Shown here piece after piece: positions 1 through 6,455 of a stretch of 10,827 bases of DNA (within the stretch, counting starts at the first letter, position 1; every line of letters starts with the position of its first letter). The position numbers and the translations under genes were made by a program. The notes below the pieces were generated by a model. That model did no database searches. It saw only the letters and a list, made by a program, of their open reading frames with translations, and was not told the DNA's origin. The DNA comes from Anaerolineae bacterium (lineage in GTDB: Bacteria; Chloroflexota; Anaerolineae; Aggregatilineales; Phototrophicaceae): the NCBI GenBank assembly GCA_028284565.1, contig JANQRM010000327.1, positions 1 through 10,827 of the forward strand. Direction: 5' to 3'.

Positions 1-665
1 ATTTATTGGAAGTAGACGGGCAAGGCGAAATCCGTAATATTGAACTGAAGCTGGTGTGTCGTCCGGGTGAGGTGTTTATTGAAGGTAGCTCTGTGATTGC
101 GACCATCACCCAAAATGAAATTAAAGCTCCACCCTACCCCAAAGGTGTGCCGGAACCACCGACTGAACCTACTACCCGCTACAGCATTTATATGGGGATG
201 AAGCATTGGGAACCTGTCGTCGAAGCACTGGGGAAAGACCCGCGTGATTGGATGGTGGTTGAGGGGACTTGTGCATTTGACCCCTCGACGAATACCATTG
301 CCGTGTTTGCAAATACCGTCACAACGAAGCATCTGGAAAAAGCCAAGCGCAATCGAGAGCAAGCCAAGCAAGTGGAAAAACGCCAGAGCAAAGGACGACG
401 GGATCATCGTCAAGATAAAGGACGTAAACCGCGTGAACCGCGTCCAGCTCCCCCGCCCCGTCCGAGTGCGCCGCCGGAAGTTCCAACTGCGCAAAACGAC
501 GAAGAGAAACTCGTTCAACTCCGTAATGCCGCGAGTACGCTCCAGCAGAAAATCGACGCGATGGAAGCAGAGGGACGTACCTCTGGTATTGAGATGACAC
601 GCCGTCTCCTCGAAAATACGGAGAAGCAAATCGCCATGCTAGAGCAAAAAGTCAAGACGAGTTAA
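1..665 (+). CDS. Unrecognised protein with basic Pro-rich hinge and C-terminal coiled coil (5' partial)
   Basis: The frame is open to the left edge, so the true start is probably outside the window; the TTG at 6 has no room for a visible ribosome binding site. I do not recognise the family. Three regions can be seen (numbered from the TTG). About residues 1-115 are a compact, mixed domain with strand-like stretches, among them a segment around WMVVEGTCAF and IAVFANTVTT that could be a small beta barrel, though this is only an impression. Residues about 110-162 are a very basic and then proline-rich linker (KGRRDHRQDKGRKPREPRP, then PPPRPSAPP). Residues about 165-219 are heptad-like and probably a coiled coil. 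There is no signal peptide or membrane segment in the visible part. The basic linker would suit nucleic-acid or membrane-surface contact, which is inference. The gene ends in a terminator and is convergent with the next gene. Confidence 0.7.
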   Translation, partial: LLEVDGQGEIRNIELKLVCRPGEVFIEGSSVIATITQNEIKAPPYPKGVPEPPTEPTTRYSIYMGMKHWEPVVEALGKDPRDWMVVEGTCAFDPSTNTIAVFANTVTTKHLEKAKRNREQAKQVEKRQSKGRRDHRQDKGRKPREPRPAPPPRPSAPPEVPTAQNDEEKLVQLRNAASTLQQKIDAMEAEGRTSGIEMTRRLLENTEKQIAMLEQKVKTS

Positions 666-701
666 GTGCCACGCAACTATCGTAGCACTTCTTTTGGTTT
701 T
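664..701 (+). terminator. Rho-independent terminator between convergent genes
   Basis: The arm AAGTGC (664-669) pairs with GCACTT (685-690). After one C/A mismatch the stem continues with ACG (671-673) against CGT (681-683), leaving a 7-base loop. The T-rich run CTTTTGGTTTT (691-701) follows on the plus strand. The hairpin overlaps the TAA stop of the upstream gene and lies in the 34-base gap before the end of the convergent dehydrogenase gene. It should end plus-strand transcription; its effect on the minus strand is less certain because the T-tract on that side is weak. Confidence 0.65.
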
Positions 702-1674
702 ATGACGCAATTGTAATGACAACATCTCCGCGTTTACGTCCGGTATCGACATAGCTGTGTGCATCAGCAATGCGGTCAAAAGGATACATGCGGTCAATCA
801 CAGGTTTGATAATACCCTTTTCCGCCAATTCTTTGAGGAAGATAAAATCCTCGCGGGTTTGGTTCAACCCTGCAAAGCCCACAATCGCCTTTTTGCGGCG
901 AAACTTTGATAGCAAGAGATGGGGCATAATTCCCAAAGTCATTTCAATAGTCAAGTATCGTCCGTTTCGCTTCAGCGCACCCTGACTCTTCGGGAAGGAA
1001 CTCTTCCCCACTGTGTCAAAAATCACATCATAGGTATTGTGGTTGTGAGTAAAGTCCGCTTTTGTGTAGTCAATCACTTCGTCTGCGCCAAGTGATTTCA
1101 CCAGTTCGATATTTTTGGTGCTACACACCCCAGTCACGTGTGTGCCATAGTATTTGGCAAGTTGAACCGCAAACGTCCCTATCCCCCCTGACGCTCCATT
1201 AATCAGGATTTTCTGTCCCGGCTGTGCTTGTGCCAGTTCTTTAAGGAAGTATAAAGGGGTTAATGCACCGGGAATGCTGACAGCTTCCTTAAAGGTCATG
1301 CCATCGGGTATCTGTATGATGATGCCCTCTTCTGCTGTGCATAAGTATTCTGCATGAGTTCCCAAGCTACTGGTATTCCCAAAGACATGATCACCTTTTT
1401 TGTAGAGAGTCACATCTTTGCCCACCGCTGCTACCGTGCCTGCGAATCCCCCTCCAAGAATGTGTTGGCGAGGTCGGCGAAGACCAAAGAATAATCGTGC
1501 AGAGAAATTGCTTCCACTACGCACAATCGCATCCACTGCAGATACTGTCGTCGAATGGATTCGCACGAGAATTTCATTGTCATTTGGTGTGGGCTTGACA
1601 ACCCGTTTGAGTTGGAGAACATCCTCTGGTAACCCATATTCGGTAAAGACTGCCGCTTTCATTTGAGACTGCAT
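700..1674 (-). CDS. NAD(P)-dependent quinone-oxidoreductase-type MDR dehydrogenase (MDR-1)
   Basis: A 324-residue medium-chain dehydrogenase/reductase of the Qor (COG0604) type. Such enzymes use NAD(P)H to reduce quinones, enones or related carbonyls in the cytosol. The N-terminal GroES-like domain starts at MKAAVFTEYG. The nucleotide-binding glycine motif GASGGIG is at residues 160-166, followed by the second strand ending in CSTKN and by GADEVIDY. The GHE zinc-ligand motif of zinc alcohol dehydrogenases is replaced by LGGGFAGTV, so it is probably zinc-independent despite the usual database label. STKN after strand 2 would suit NADPH (inference). The ATG at 1674 is chosen because AAGGAG (1682-1687) lies 7 bases upstream; an internal ATG at 1662 aligns with where its paralogues begin but lacks a site of its own. 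It is closest in the window to MDR-4 (shared GKSSF, ALKR and VDTGRKRG). Substrate unknown. Confidence 0.93.
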   Translation of the reverse strand: MQSQMKAAVFTEYGLPEDVLQLKRVVKPTPNDNEILVRIHSTTVSAVDAIVRSGSNFSARLFFGLRRPRQHILGGGFAGTVAAVGKDVTLYKKGDHVFGNTSSLGTHAEYLCTAEEGIIIQIPDGMTFKEAVSIPGALTPLYFLKELAQAQPGQKILINGASGGIGTFAVQLAKYYGTHVTGVCSTKNIELVKSLGADEVIDYTKADFTHNHNTYDVIFDTVGKSSFPKSQGALKRNGRYLTIEMTLGIMPHLLLSKFRRKKAIVGFAGLNQTREDFIFLKELAEKGIIKPVIDRMYPFDRIADAHSYVDTGRKRGDVVITIAS

Positions 1675-1679
1675 GATCT

Positions 1680-1708
1680 TGCTCCTTATGAATGAGATAC
1701 AAGGAGCA
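1680..1708 (-). promoter_or_regulatory. 5'-leader hairpin burying the MDR-1 ribosome binding site
   Basis: TGCTCCTT (1680-1687) and AAGGAGCA (1701-1708) are a perfect 8-bp inverted repeat with a 13-base spacer. In the minus-strand transcript the Shine-Dalgarno AAGGAG (complement of 1682-1687) forms the 3' arm, and its exact complement lies just upstream. A G-U and a U-A pair can extend the stem to 10 bp with a 9-base loop. The structure ends 5 bases before the start codon. It could act as a translational switch (thermosensor-like, or opened by a ligand or protein). As DNA it could also be an operator. Confidence 0.5.
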
Positions 1709-1735
1709 TATGAGAAAGCGGGTGTTATTGGGTAG

Positions 1736-1764
1736 ACACTTAAGTGTTGATTGAGGTGTTGATT
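1736..1764 (-). promoter_or_regulatory. Candidate operator: 12-bp palindrome fused to two direct repeats
   Basis: ACACTTAAGTGT (1736-1747) is a perfect palindrome. Overlapping its right end, GTGTTGATT occurs at 1744-1752 and again at 1756-1764, a 9-bp direct repeat with a 12-bp period. The cluster lies in the 96-bp gap between the end of the LAL regulator gene and the MDR-1 start, about 62-90 bases upstream of that start, which suits an activator site. MalT-family regulators are known to bind short direct repeats, so the neighbouring LAL protein is a candidate binder; that link is inference. I found no convincing -35/-10 pair in this gap. Confidence 0.45.
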
Positions 1765-1770
1765 TTGTCG

Positions 1771-3999
1771 CTAAAGCAAGCCTAACTCTTGGGCGCGGGC
1801 TACGGCTTCTGTTCGGCGTTGCACTCCAAGTTTGGCATAGATTCGACGATTATGCCCTTTGATGGTGTCTAGGGCAAGGAAGAGACGTTCCCCAATGTCG
1901 CGGTTGGAAAGTCCTATTGCAATGAGTCGAAGGACTTCGAGTTCACGTTCAGTCAATGGCTCGATGAGAGATTGATTGTCTGGCGAAAAAGTTTGACTCT
2001 TTTGCTGTTCGGCGCGTATCTGTGCAATGTCCGACAGGCGGGATGTGAAATTGTGTTGTCGGGCGAATTGCTCGGCTTGTTCTAGGCTGGTATTGGCTCC
2101 CTGAATATCACCAAGTGCAAACTGGATACGAGCTAGCGTATTCCCGCCGGACACCGCAACATCCACGGTTACCATCTGCTGGGCTAATTGAAAACCCTGT
2201 TTGGCATGGTCGAAGGCAAGGTCTAAGTCGTTCCATTCAGCGTGAATTTGGGCGAGACCGATATGTGCCAAACTGACTGATGGGATTGCAAATTCACCCA
2301 CGATTTGTAACACACTCTGATAAGTTTCATACGCCAAATGCAGTTGATTTTCGGCTTGTTGGATACTGCCCAAGCCAAGTTTCGCCGCGATGGTCGCCAT
2401 GATATTCCCTGATGCTTCACTTAAGGGAATGACTTCGGAATATATTTTGCGTGCCGAAGCAAGGTCGCCCTTTTCCTGATATGCGTAACCAAGTGTCCAC
2501 ATGAAGTTCAAGCGAATGGACTGGTGTTCGGGTGGCAAATATTCCAATGCGCGCTCAGATTGCTTGATGATGGTGTCGATTTGATTTTGTGGGATCGCCA
2601 ACATCGCGCGAATAACGGCAATGTGTCCAAAGAGAGGATAAGTTGTATCGTCGAGTTCAACTGTTTGCAGAAGGGATTCAGCCAGCTGTAGTTTTTCTTC
2701 AATTGTCTCAACTTTGATAGCTGAGAATGTCAATGCAAAGGCATAAGTCACGAGTAAGGACGGTCTGGACTCGACTATGTGTTTTGGGATTGGGGTGAGC
2801 CAATTTAGTATCGGCTTGACTGCGCCCCGCAATACCAACGGCATCCCTTCCCCTTCTAAGAGATGCTCGACCCGCTCTATATCATTGGAATGTGTTGCAT
2901 GGTGAAAGGCTTCTAATTCATAATCATTTGCCTCATACCATACACTTGCGCGACGGTGTAATTCCGCAATGTCATTATCATCTATTTGATTGAGTCGTTG
3001 GCGGAGTAAGTCTGCAAAGAGGTGGTGATAACGATACCATTGCCGTTCATTATCCAAGGGGATGAGGAAGAGGTTGGCTTGCTCAATTGCGGATAGCATG
3101 TCTCGACTCGATATTGACAAGTCAGGCAGAAGTGAGTCGCACAAGGGGGCGCAAAGTTGATTTAAGACGGACGTGTAGCGTAAGAAATCTTGGATGGGTG
3201 TGGGTTGTTGCTTCAGCACCTCTTCAACCAGATAATCCGCGACAAAGTGATGACTTCCTGTAAACGATTGGATGAAGCCTTGAGCATCCTCATATCCACG
3301 CATAGAAATGGCAGCGAGTTGTAATCCCGCAATCCAACCTTCCGTCCGTTCTTCTAATGCTTCTACATCATAGGTAGATAGGTCTAATCCCATCACTTGA
3401 TTCAGAAAGTATGACGCTTCATCAACAGTGAAACGTAAGTCGCCTAGACGTAATTCGGTGAGTTGTCCTCTCGCACGTAAGCGGGCTAAAGGAAGTAGCG
3501 GGTCTTCACGCGTGATGACGACCAAATGTATCTTGGGTGGTAAATGATCGATGAGGAATAATAGTGCGTTATCAATCGCTTCCGATTCAATCACATGATA
3601 ATCATCGAGAACGAGCAGAATGTCTTCCGTCAGTGCAGTAAGTTCATTGATGAGGCTGGTGAGCAGAGATTCTGTAGATGGCGGTTGGGGAGATTGAAGA
3701 ACACCTACCATCCCCTCACCTACTTTCGGCATAATCGTTTGCAAAGCAGAAATCACATAGGTTAGGAAGCGCGAGAAGTCGCTGTCGCCATCATCAAGGG
3801 ATAGCCAAGCTACAGGGCGTTTTATATCAGCAAGCCAGTCGCTGACGAGTGTGGTTTTGCCAAAGCCTGCCGACGCGGAGACGAGAGTCAGCTTACAGTG
3901 AAGTCCTGAATTGAGTTGTTTAATCAGGCGTGGACGAGCAACAACTTTTGGGGGTGATGGGGGGCGGTAGAGCTTGGTGGTTAAGATTGGCGCGGACAT
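1771..3999 (-). CDS. LAL/MalT-type LuxR-family transcriptional regulator (ATPase, helical repeats, LuxR HTH)
   Basis: A 742-residue STAND-type regulator. The N-terminus has the usual ILTTKLYRPP opening, a Walker A ASAGFGKTT at residues 42-50 and a Walker B ILLVLDDYH at about 127-135. Then come the winged-helix region (EGWIAGLQLAA) and a long helical, TPR-like sensor region (about 370-660). Residues 678-742 are the LuxR-type HTH, from LTERELEVLRL to the recognition helix and IYAKLGV. In the family, inducer and ATP binding drives oligomerisation and activation. At 742 residues it is shorter than the roughly 850-900 of MalT, and the loss appears to lie in the helical repeats. TGA directly precedes the ATG at 3999, so translation cannot start upstream. 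There is no good ribosome binding site at the expected distance; AAGGAGAGG lies 22 bases away. It lies upstream of MDR-1 on the same strand and is divergent from the DinB gene. The inducer is unknown. Confidence 0.93.
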   Translation of the reverse strand: MSAPILTTKLYRPPSPPKVVARPRLIKQLNSGLHCKLTLVSASAGFGKTTLVSDWLADIKRPVAWLSLDDGDSDFSRFLTYVISALQTIMPKVGEGMVGVLQSPQPPSTESLLTSLINELTALTEDILLVLDDYHVIESEAIDNALLFLIDHLPPKIHLVVITREDPLLPLARLRARGQLTELRLGDLRFTVDEASYFLNQVMGLDLSTYDVEALEERTEGWIAGLQLAAISMRGYEDAQGFIQSFTGSHHFVADYLVEEVLKQQPTPIQDFLRYTSVLNQLCAPLCDSLLPDLSISSRDMLSAIEQANLFLIPLDNERQWYRYHHLFADLLRQRLNQIDDNDIAELHRRASVWYEANDYELEAFHHATHSNDIERVEHLLEGEGMPLVLRGAVKPILNWLTPIPKHIVESRPSLLVTYAFALTFSAIKVETIEEKLQLAESLLQTVELDDTTYPLFGHIAVIRAMLAIPQNQIDTIIKQSERALEYLPPEHQSIRLNFMWTLGYAYQEKGDLASARKIYSEVIPLSEASGNIMATIAAKLGLGSIQQAENQLHLAYETYQSVLQIVGEFAIPSVSLAHIGLAQIHAEWNDLDLAFDHAKQGFQLAQQMVTVDVAVSGGNTLARIQFALGDIQGANTSLEQAEQFARQHNFTSRLSDIAQIRAEQQKSQTFSPDNQSLIEPLTERELEVLRLIAIGLSNRDIGERLFLALDTIKGHNRRIYAKLGVQRRTEAVARAQELGLL

Positions 4000-4013
4000 T
4001 CATCCATTTTACA

Positions 4014-4022
4014 AATGACAAC
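4014..4022 (-). promoter_or_regulatory. Leader element GTTGTCATT before the LAL regulator
   Basis: Read on the minus strand this is GTTGTCATT, ending 14 bases before the regulator start at 3999. The identical 9-mer, in the same orientation relative to its gene, sits 15 bases before the divergent DinB start. Together the two form an inverted repeat with a 68-bp spacer. A shared regulator site in both leaders is possible but untested. The same 9-mer also occurs once inside MDR-1 coding sequence. Confidence 0.3.
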
Positions 4023-4049
4023 CTCTCCTTGCCAACAATCATCCTAATC

Positions 4050-4079
4050 ATGACTGTGTGTCTCATTTCATGTTACTAT
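4050..4079 (+). promoter_or_regulatory. Weak candidate promoter for the DinB gene
   Basis: ATGACT (4050-4055, four of six matches to TTGACA) is followed after 18 bases by TACTAT (4074-4079, four of six matches to TATAAT). A TG in the extended -10 position (4071-4072) supports it. Transcription would begin near 4086, giving a leader of about 29 bases that includes the ribosome binding site. Confidence 0.3.
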
Positions 4080-4090
4080 CTCCATCAATC

Positions 4091-4099
4091 GTTGTCATT
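4091..4099 (+). promoter_or_regulatory. Leader element GTTGTCATT before the DinB gene
   Basis: This is the partner of the element at 4014-4022. It lies just downstream of the predicted transcription start and upstream of the GAGGT ribosome binding site, a position where a bound protein would block transcription or translation. Role inferred only from position and repetition. Confidence 0.3.
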
Positions 4100-4114
4100 G
4101 TTTGAGGTAACTTT

Positions 4115-4594
4115 ATGAATGCCGATACGGTCTTACGTCAGGAACTCGTTAATCTCTTGACTCAGCGACAAGCGCATATGCTGTTTGAAGATGCAGTGAA
4201 AGATTTTCCTGAACATGCGATGAATCTAAAACCCAAGGACTTGAGTTACAGTTTTTGGCACTTGTTAGAGCATATTCGGATTTGCCAGTATGATATTTTG
4301 GATTACATCGTGAATCCTGATTATGTGGCTCCCGAATTTCCGGCGGGTTATTGGCTTCCAGAAGACCGAACTTGTACCAGTGATGAATGGAATCAGTCGA
4401 TTCAACAATTTTATGATGATCGACAAGGCTTAGTCGATATCGTCAACAATCCTGAAATGGATTTACACGAGCAAATTCCCCACGCTCAAGCTGGGCATAC
4501 TATCGTCCGTGAAATTATCATTGTTGGGCAACACAATGCCTACCATATCGGTGAGTTCGGCATTTTGCGTCAGGTCCACAATCTCTGGGGATAA
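4115..4594 (+). CDS. DinB-superfamily protein (putative metal-dependent, four-helix bundle)
   Basis: A 159-residue protein with the DinB/YfiT layout. A helix carrying FWHLLEHIRICQYDIL (His49 and His53) is followed by a late helix with GQHNAYHIGEFGILRQ (His140 and His144). In this superfamily one His from the early helix and two from the late H-x3-H motif bind a divalent metal; here those would be His53 (or His49), His140 and His144. Some members are thiol-dependent transferases (bacillithiol or mycothiol S-transferases), but most are uncharacterised, so no reaction is assigned. The start is well supported: GAGGT (4104-4108) lies 6 bases before the ATG. It is cytosolic, with no signal peptide. 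It is divergent from the LAL regulator, with a 115-bp shared control region, and is followed after 76 bases by the membrane protein gene on the same strand. Confidence 0.85.
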   Translation: MNADTVLRQELVNLLTQRQAHMLFEDAVKDFPEHAMNLKPKDLSYSFWHLLEHIRICQYDILDYIVNPDYVAPEFPAGYWLPEDRTCTSDEWNQSIQQFYDDRQGLVDIVNNPEMDLHEQIPHAQAGHTIVREIIIVGQHNAYHIGEFGILRQVHNLWG

Positions 4595-4670
4595 TCGTAT
4601 AGAGTCAATCTATTAAATTTGGGAGTCGAAAGAAATTACATTTCAACCATCATAATTAGGATACAAAATC

Positions 4671-5378
4671 ATGGGTTTATTTGATGCAATTAAATTGATG
4701 ATCGAGCAGTTTTTGAATCCTACCCATTTGCTTTCTGGTCTTTTTAGTTACGAGGTAATGGAGCCAGTTCTTTGGTTAATGGTAATTGGTATTTTTGTAA
4801 TTGGATATTCCCAAAACCCTAAAAAGCCTGAGGATGATGGATTGGTAGTGGCTTTTGCCTTAATGGTACTTATTTCATCACGGGCAATTGCGCCAGTTGC
4901 AATAATCATAGTAATCCTATTACTGAAGATATGCTTTGCTATCAGCGCATTGCTTCTTGGGCGGATGATCTTAACAAGACCAAAAGTATTTGCTACCGCA
5001 CTGCTGATATTCTTACCTATCAGCTTTGTCTTAACATGGCAACATGAGCTGTTATTCGCAACAGGATTAGTGCTGGTTTTATTAAGCGCACTATCATTTG
5101 CATTATGGGTAAACCGTGGTGGTAATTATGATGATGAGACAAGATTGCTTATTGCCATAGTTTTCTTTGGATTTATTTTTATCGGAAGCGTAATACAGGT
5201 TGATGGCGTAGTAATTCGATTAGTGGAGTACAGGAAACTTGGATCTTCGCATGATTTGTTCGGTGTGGCAATCGTAACTGCACAGTTAATACAAGCATTT
5301 GGCTCGTTCGCATTTCCGGTGGCATTTGGTATTGGAATTATATCTGGTCTTAGTTCACTTTCTGTGAAACGAAATTAA
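4671..5378 (+). CDS. Hypothetical multi-pass integral membrane protein
   Basis: A 235-residue hydrophobic protein of no family I recognise. About six membrane segments can be seen, near residues 30-47, 58-78, 80-98, 107-146 (probably two), 159-178 and 203-227, separated by short charged loops such as SQNPKKPEDDG and WVNRGGNYDDETR. It has no nucleotide-binding motif, conserved catalytic cluster or signal peptide. The ATG is preceded by AGGA (4658-4661) at 9 bases. Base composition is clearly more AT-rich than the flanking genes, with many ATT, TTA and AAT codons. This suggests a separate origin, although hydrophobic proteins are biased that way in any case. It may be co-transcribed with the DinB gene, but a separate promoter in the 76-bp gap cannot be excluded. 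Confidence 0.75.
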   Translation: MGLFDAIKLMIEQFLNPTHLLSGLFSYEVMEPVLWLMVIGIFVIGYSQNPKKPEDDGLVVAFALMVLISSRAIAPVAIIIVILLLKICFAISALLLGRMILTRPKVFATALLIFLPISFVLTWQHELLFATGLVLVLLSALSFALWVNRGGNYDDETRLLIAIVFFGFIFIGSVIQVDGVVIRLVEYRKLGSSHDLFGVAIVTAQLIQAFGSFAFPVAFGIGIISGLSSLSVKRN

Positions 5379-5462
5379 GCAGAAAAACGAAGGAAATTCA
5401 CAACACTAACGACCTCCAAAATAAATAGTATTCAAGCAAGAAGATAAGCACTGTATTTACCC

Positions 5463-6455
5463 CTATTGAGATTCAGAAACATTAATGACGACATTGCCAA
5501 TTTTTTGACCCGATTCGACATAACGATGGGCTTCTGCGACTTGCTCCAGGGGGTAGCGTCGGTCAATAACAGACTTGAGTTTGCCTTGTGCCATGAGGTC
5601 CTTGAGGAAGTTGAGGTCGTCGGTGTCGTGGTTTGCCGAAGCGATGATGACTTGTTTGTTGCTGCTTATTGAAGTCCAGAGCTTGCGGAGCATGTGAGGG
5701 ACTCGCGGATTGCCGACCATATAGATACCATCCGGTTTGAGCAATTTCACTGCTTTCCCAAAGGGAGCTTTCCCGACAATATCGAAGAAGACATCATAAG
5801 TTTCGTTGGATTTGGTGAAGTCCTCTTTTTTGTAGTCAATTACATGGTCTGCACCCAACTCACGGAGGATGTCGAGCTTGCCCGTGCTGTCGATGGCAGT
5901 GACCTCAGCACCGTCGAGTTTGGCGAGTTGAACCGCATACAAACCAATCGTGCCGGATGCGCCGTTTATCAAAATTTTCTGTCCGCGCTGGAGTTTGGCG
6001 TGTCGCAAAAAATGCAAGGCTTCCAATCCGCCAACAGGGACTACCCCCGCGTCTTCGTAACTGATGTCATCTGGGATTTTGACGAATATCCCTTCTTCTG
6101 AACCCGGTTTTGCGGTGACATATTCGGCATAGGTGTTGAAGCCGAATCCCCGTGAGCCGAAGACTCTTTCGCCAACTTTGAAGGTCGTGATATCTTTACC
6201 AACTGCTTCGATTTCACCCGCGAGTTCCATGCCCAGAATACGAATGCGGGTTGGCTTCCTCCAGCCGATAAAGATACGCATCGGTAGCGAGAGATAAATG
6301 GGGAATTGGAGATTCCGCATCTCGCAATCGCCCATCGTGACAGTTGCACAATGCACCTTGATGAGGATTTCATCGGCTTTGGGGGCGGGTTTTGGTATGT
6401 CGCCGTATTGAAGGACATCGGTTGACCCGTAGGCGGTCCATAGGATGGCTTTCAT
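5463..6455 (-). CDS. Quinone-oxidoreductase-type MDR dehydrogenase (MDR-2), coupled to the MBL hydrolase
   Basis: A 330-residue Qor-like enzyme starting at MKAILWTAYG. A longer frame opens at an ATG at 6479, but that ATG has no ribosome binding site. The ATG at 6455 has GAGAGG (6463-6468) 7 bases upstream and overlaps the TGA of the hydrolase gene as ATGA, so the shorter form is preferred and translational coupling is likely. The nucleotide-binding motif GASGTIG is at residues 165-171, followed by GADHVIDY. The zinc-ADH GHE motif is replaced by LGMELAGEI, and the catalytic zinc Cys/His pattern is absent. After strand 2 it reads AIDSTGKLD instead of the CSTxN of the other three copies, so cofactor preference may differ (inference). 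It is the most divergent of the four paralogues. Paired with the hydrolase, it may process the hydrolysis product, which is speculation. Confidence 0.92.
   Translation of the reverse strand: MKAILWTAYGSTDVLQYGDIPKPAPKADEILIKVHCATVTMGDCEMRNLQFPIYLSLPMRIFIGWRKPTRIRILGMELAGEIEAVGKDITTFKVGERVFGSRGFGFNTYAEYVTAKPGSEEGIFVKIPDDISYEDAGVVPVGGLEALHFLRHAKLQRGQKILINGASGTIGLYAVQLAKLDGAEVTAIDSTGKLDILRELGADHVIDYKKEDFTKSNETYDVFFDIVGKAPFGKAVKLLKPDGIYMVGNPRVPHMLRKLWTSISSNKQVIIASANHDTDDLNFLKDLMAQGKLKSVIDRRYPLEQVAEAHRYVESGQKIGNVVINVSESQ

Noticed and set aside
3..629. A 208-codon open frame on the minus strand opposite the first gene, plus other overlapping frames there
   Set aside because: The plus-strand protein has coherent domains and ends in a terminator. 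The antisense products are rich in Arg, Phe, Cys and His without any motif, as expected of a shadow frame.
715..723. Third copy of AATGACAAC (GTTGTCATT on the minus strand)
   Set aside because: It lies in the MDR-1 coding sequence and simply encodes the conserved Val-Val-Ile near the C-terminus.
4599..4613. ATAGA-GTCAA-TCTAT hairpin after the DinB gene, followed by TAAATTT
   Set aside because: Only 5 bp with a single G-C pair and a poor T-tract; too weak to call a terminator.
4651..4656. CATAAT, five of six matches to a -10 box, before the membrane protein gene
   Set aside because: No -35 at a workable distance, and transcription would begin after the ribosome binding site, only about 8 bases from the ATG.
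5379..5462. Convergent gap between the membrane protein gene and MDR-2, searched for a terminator
   Set aside because: No stem of useful length with a T-tract on either strand was found.
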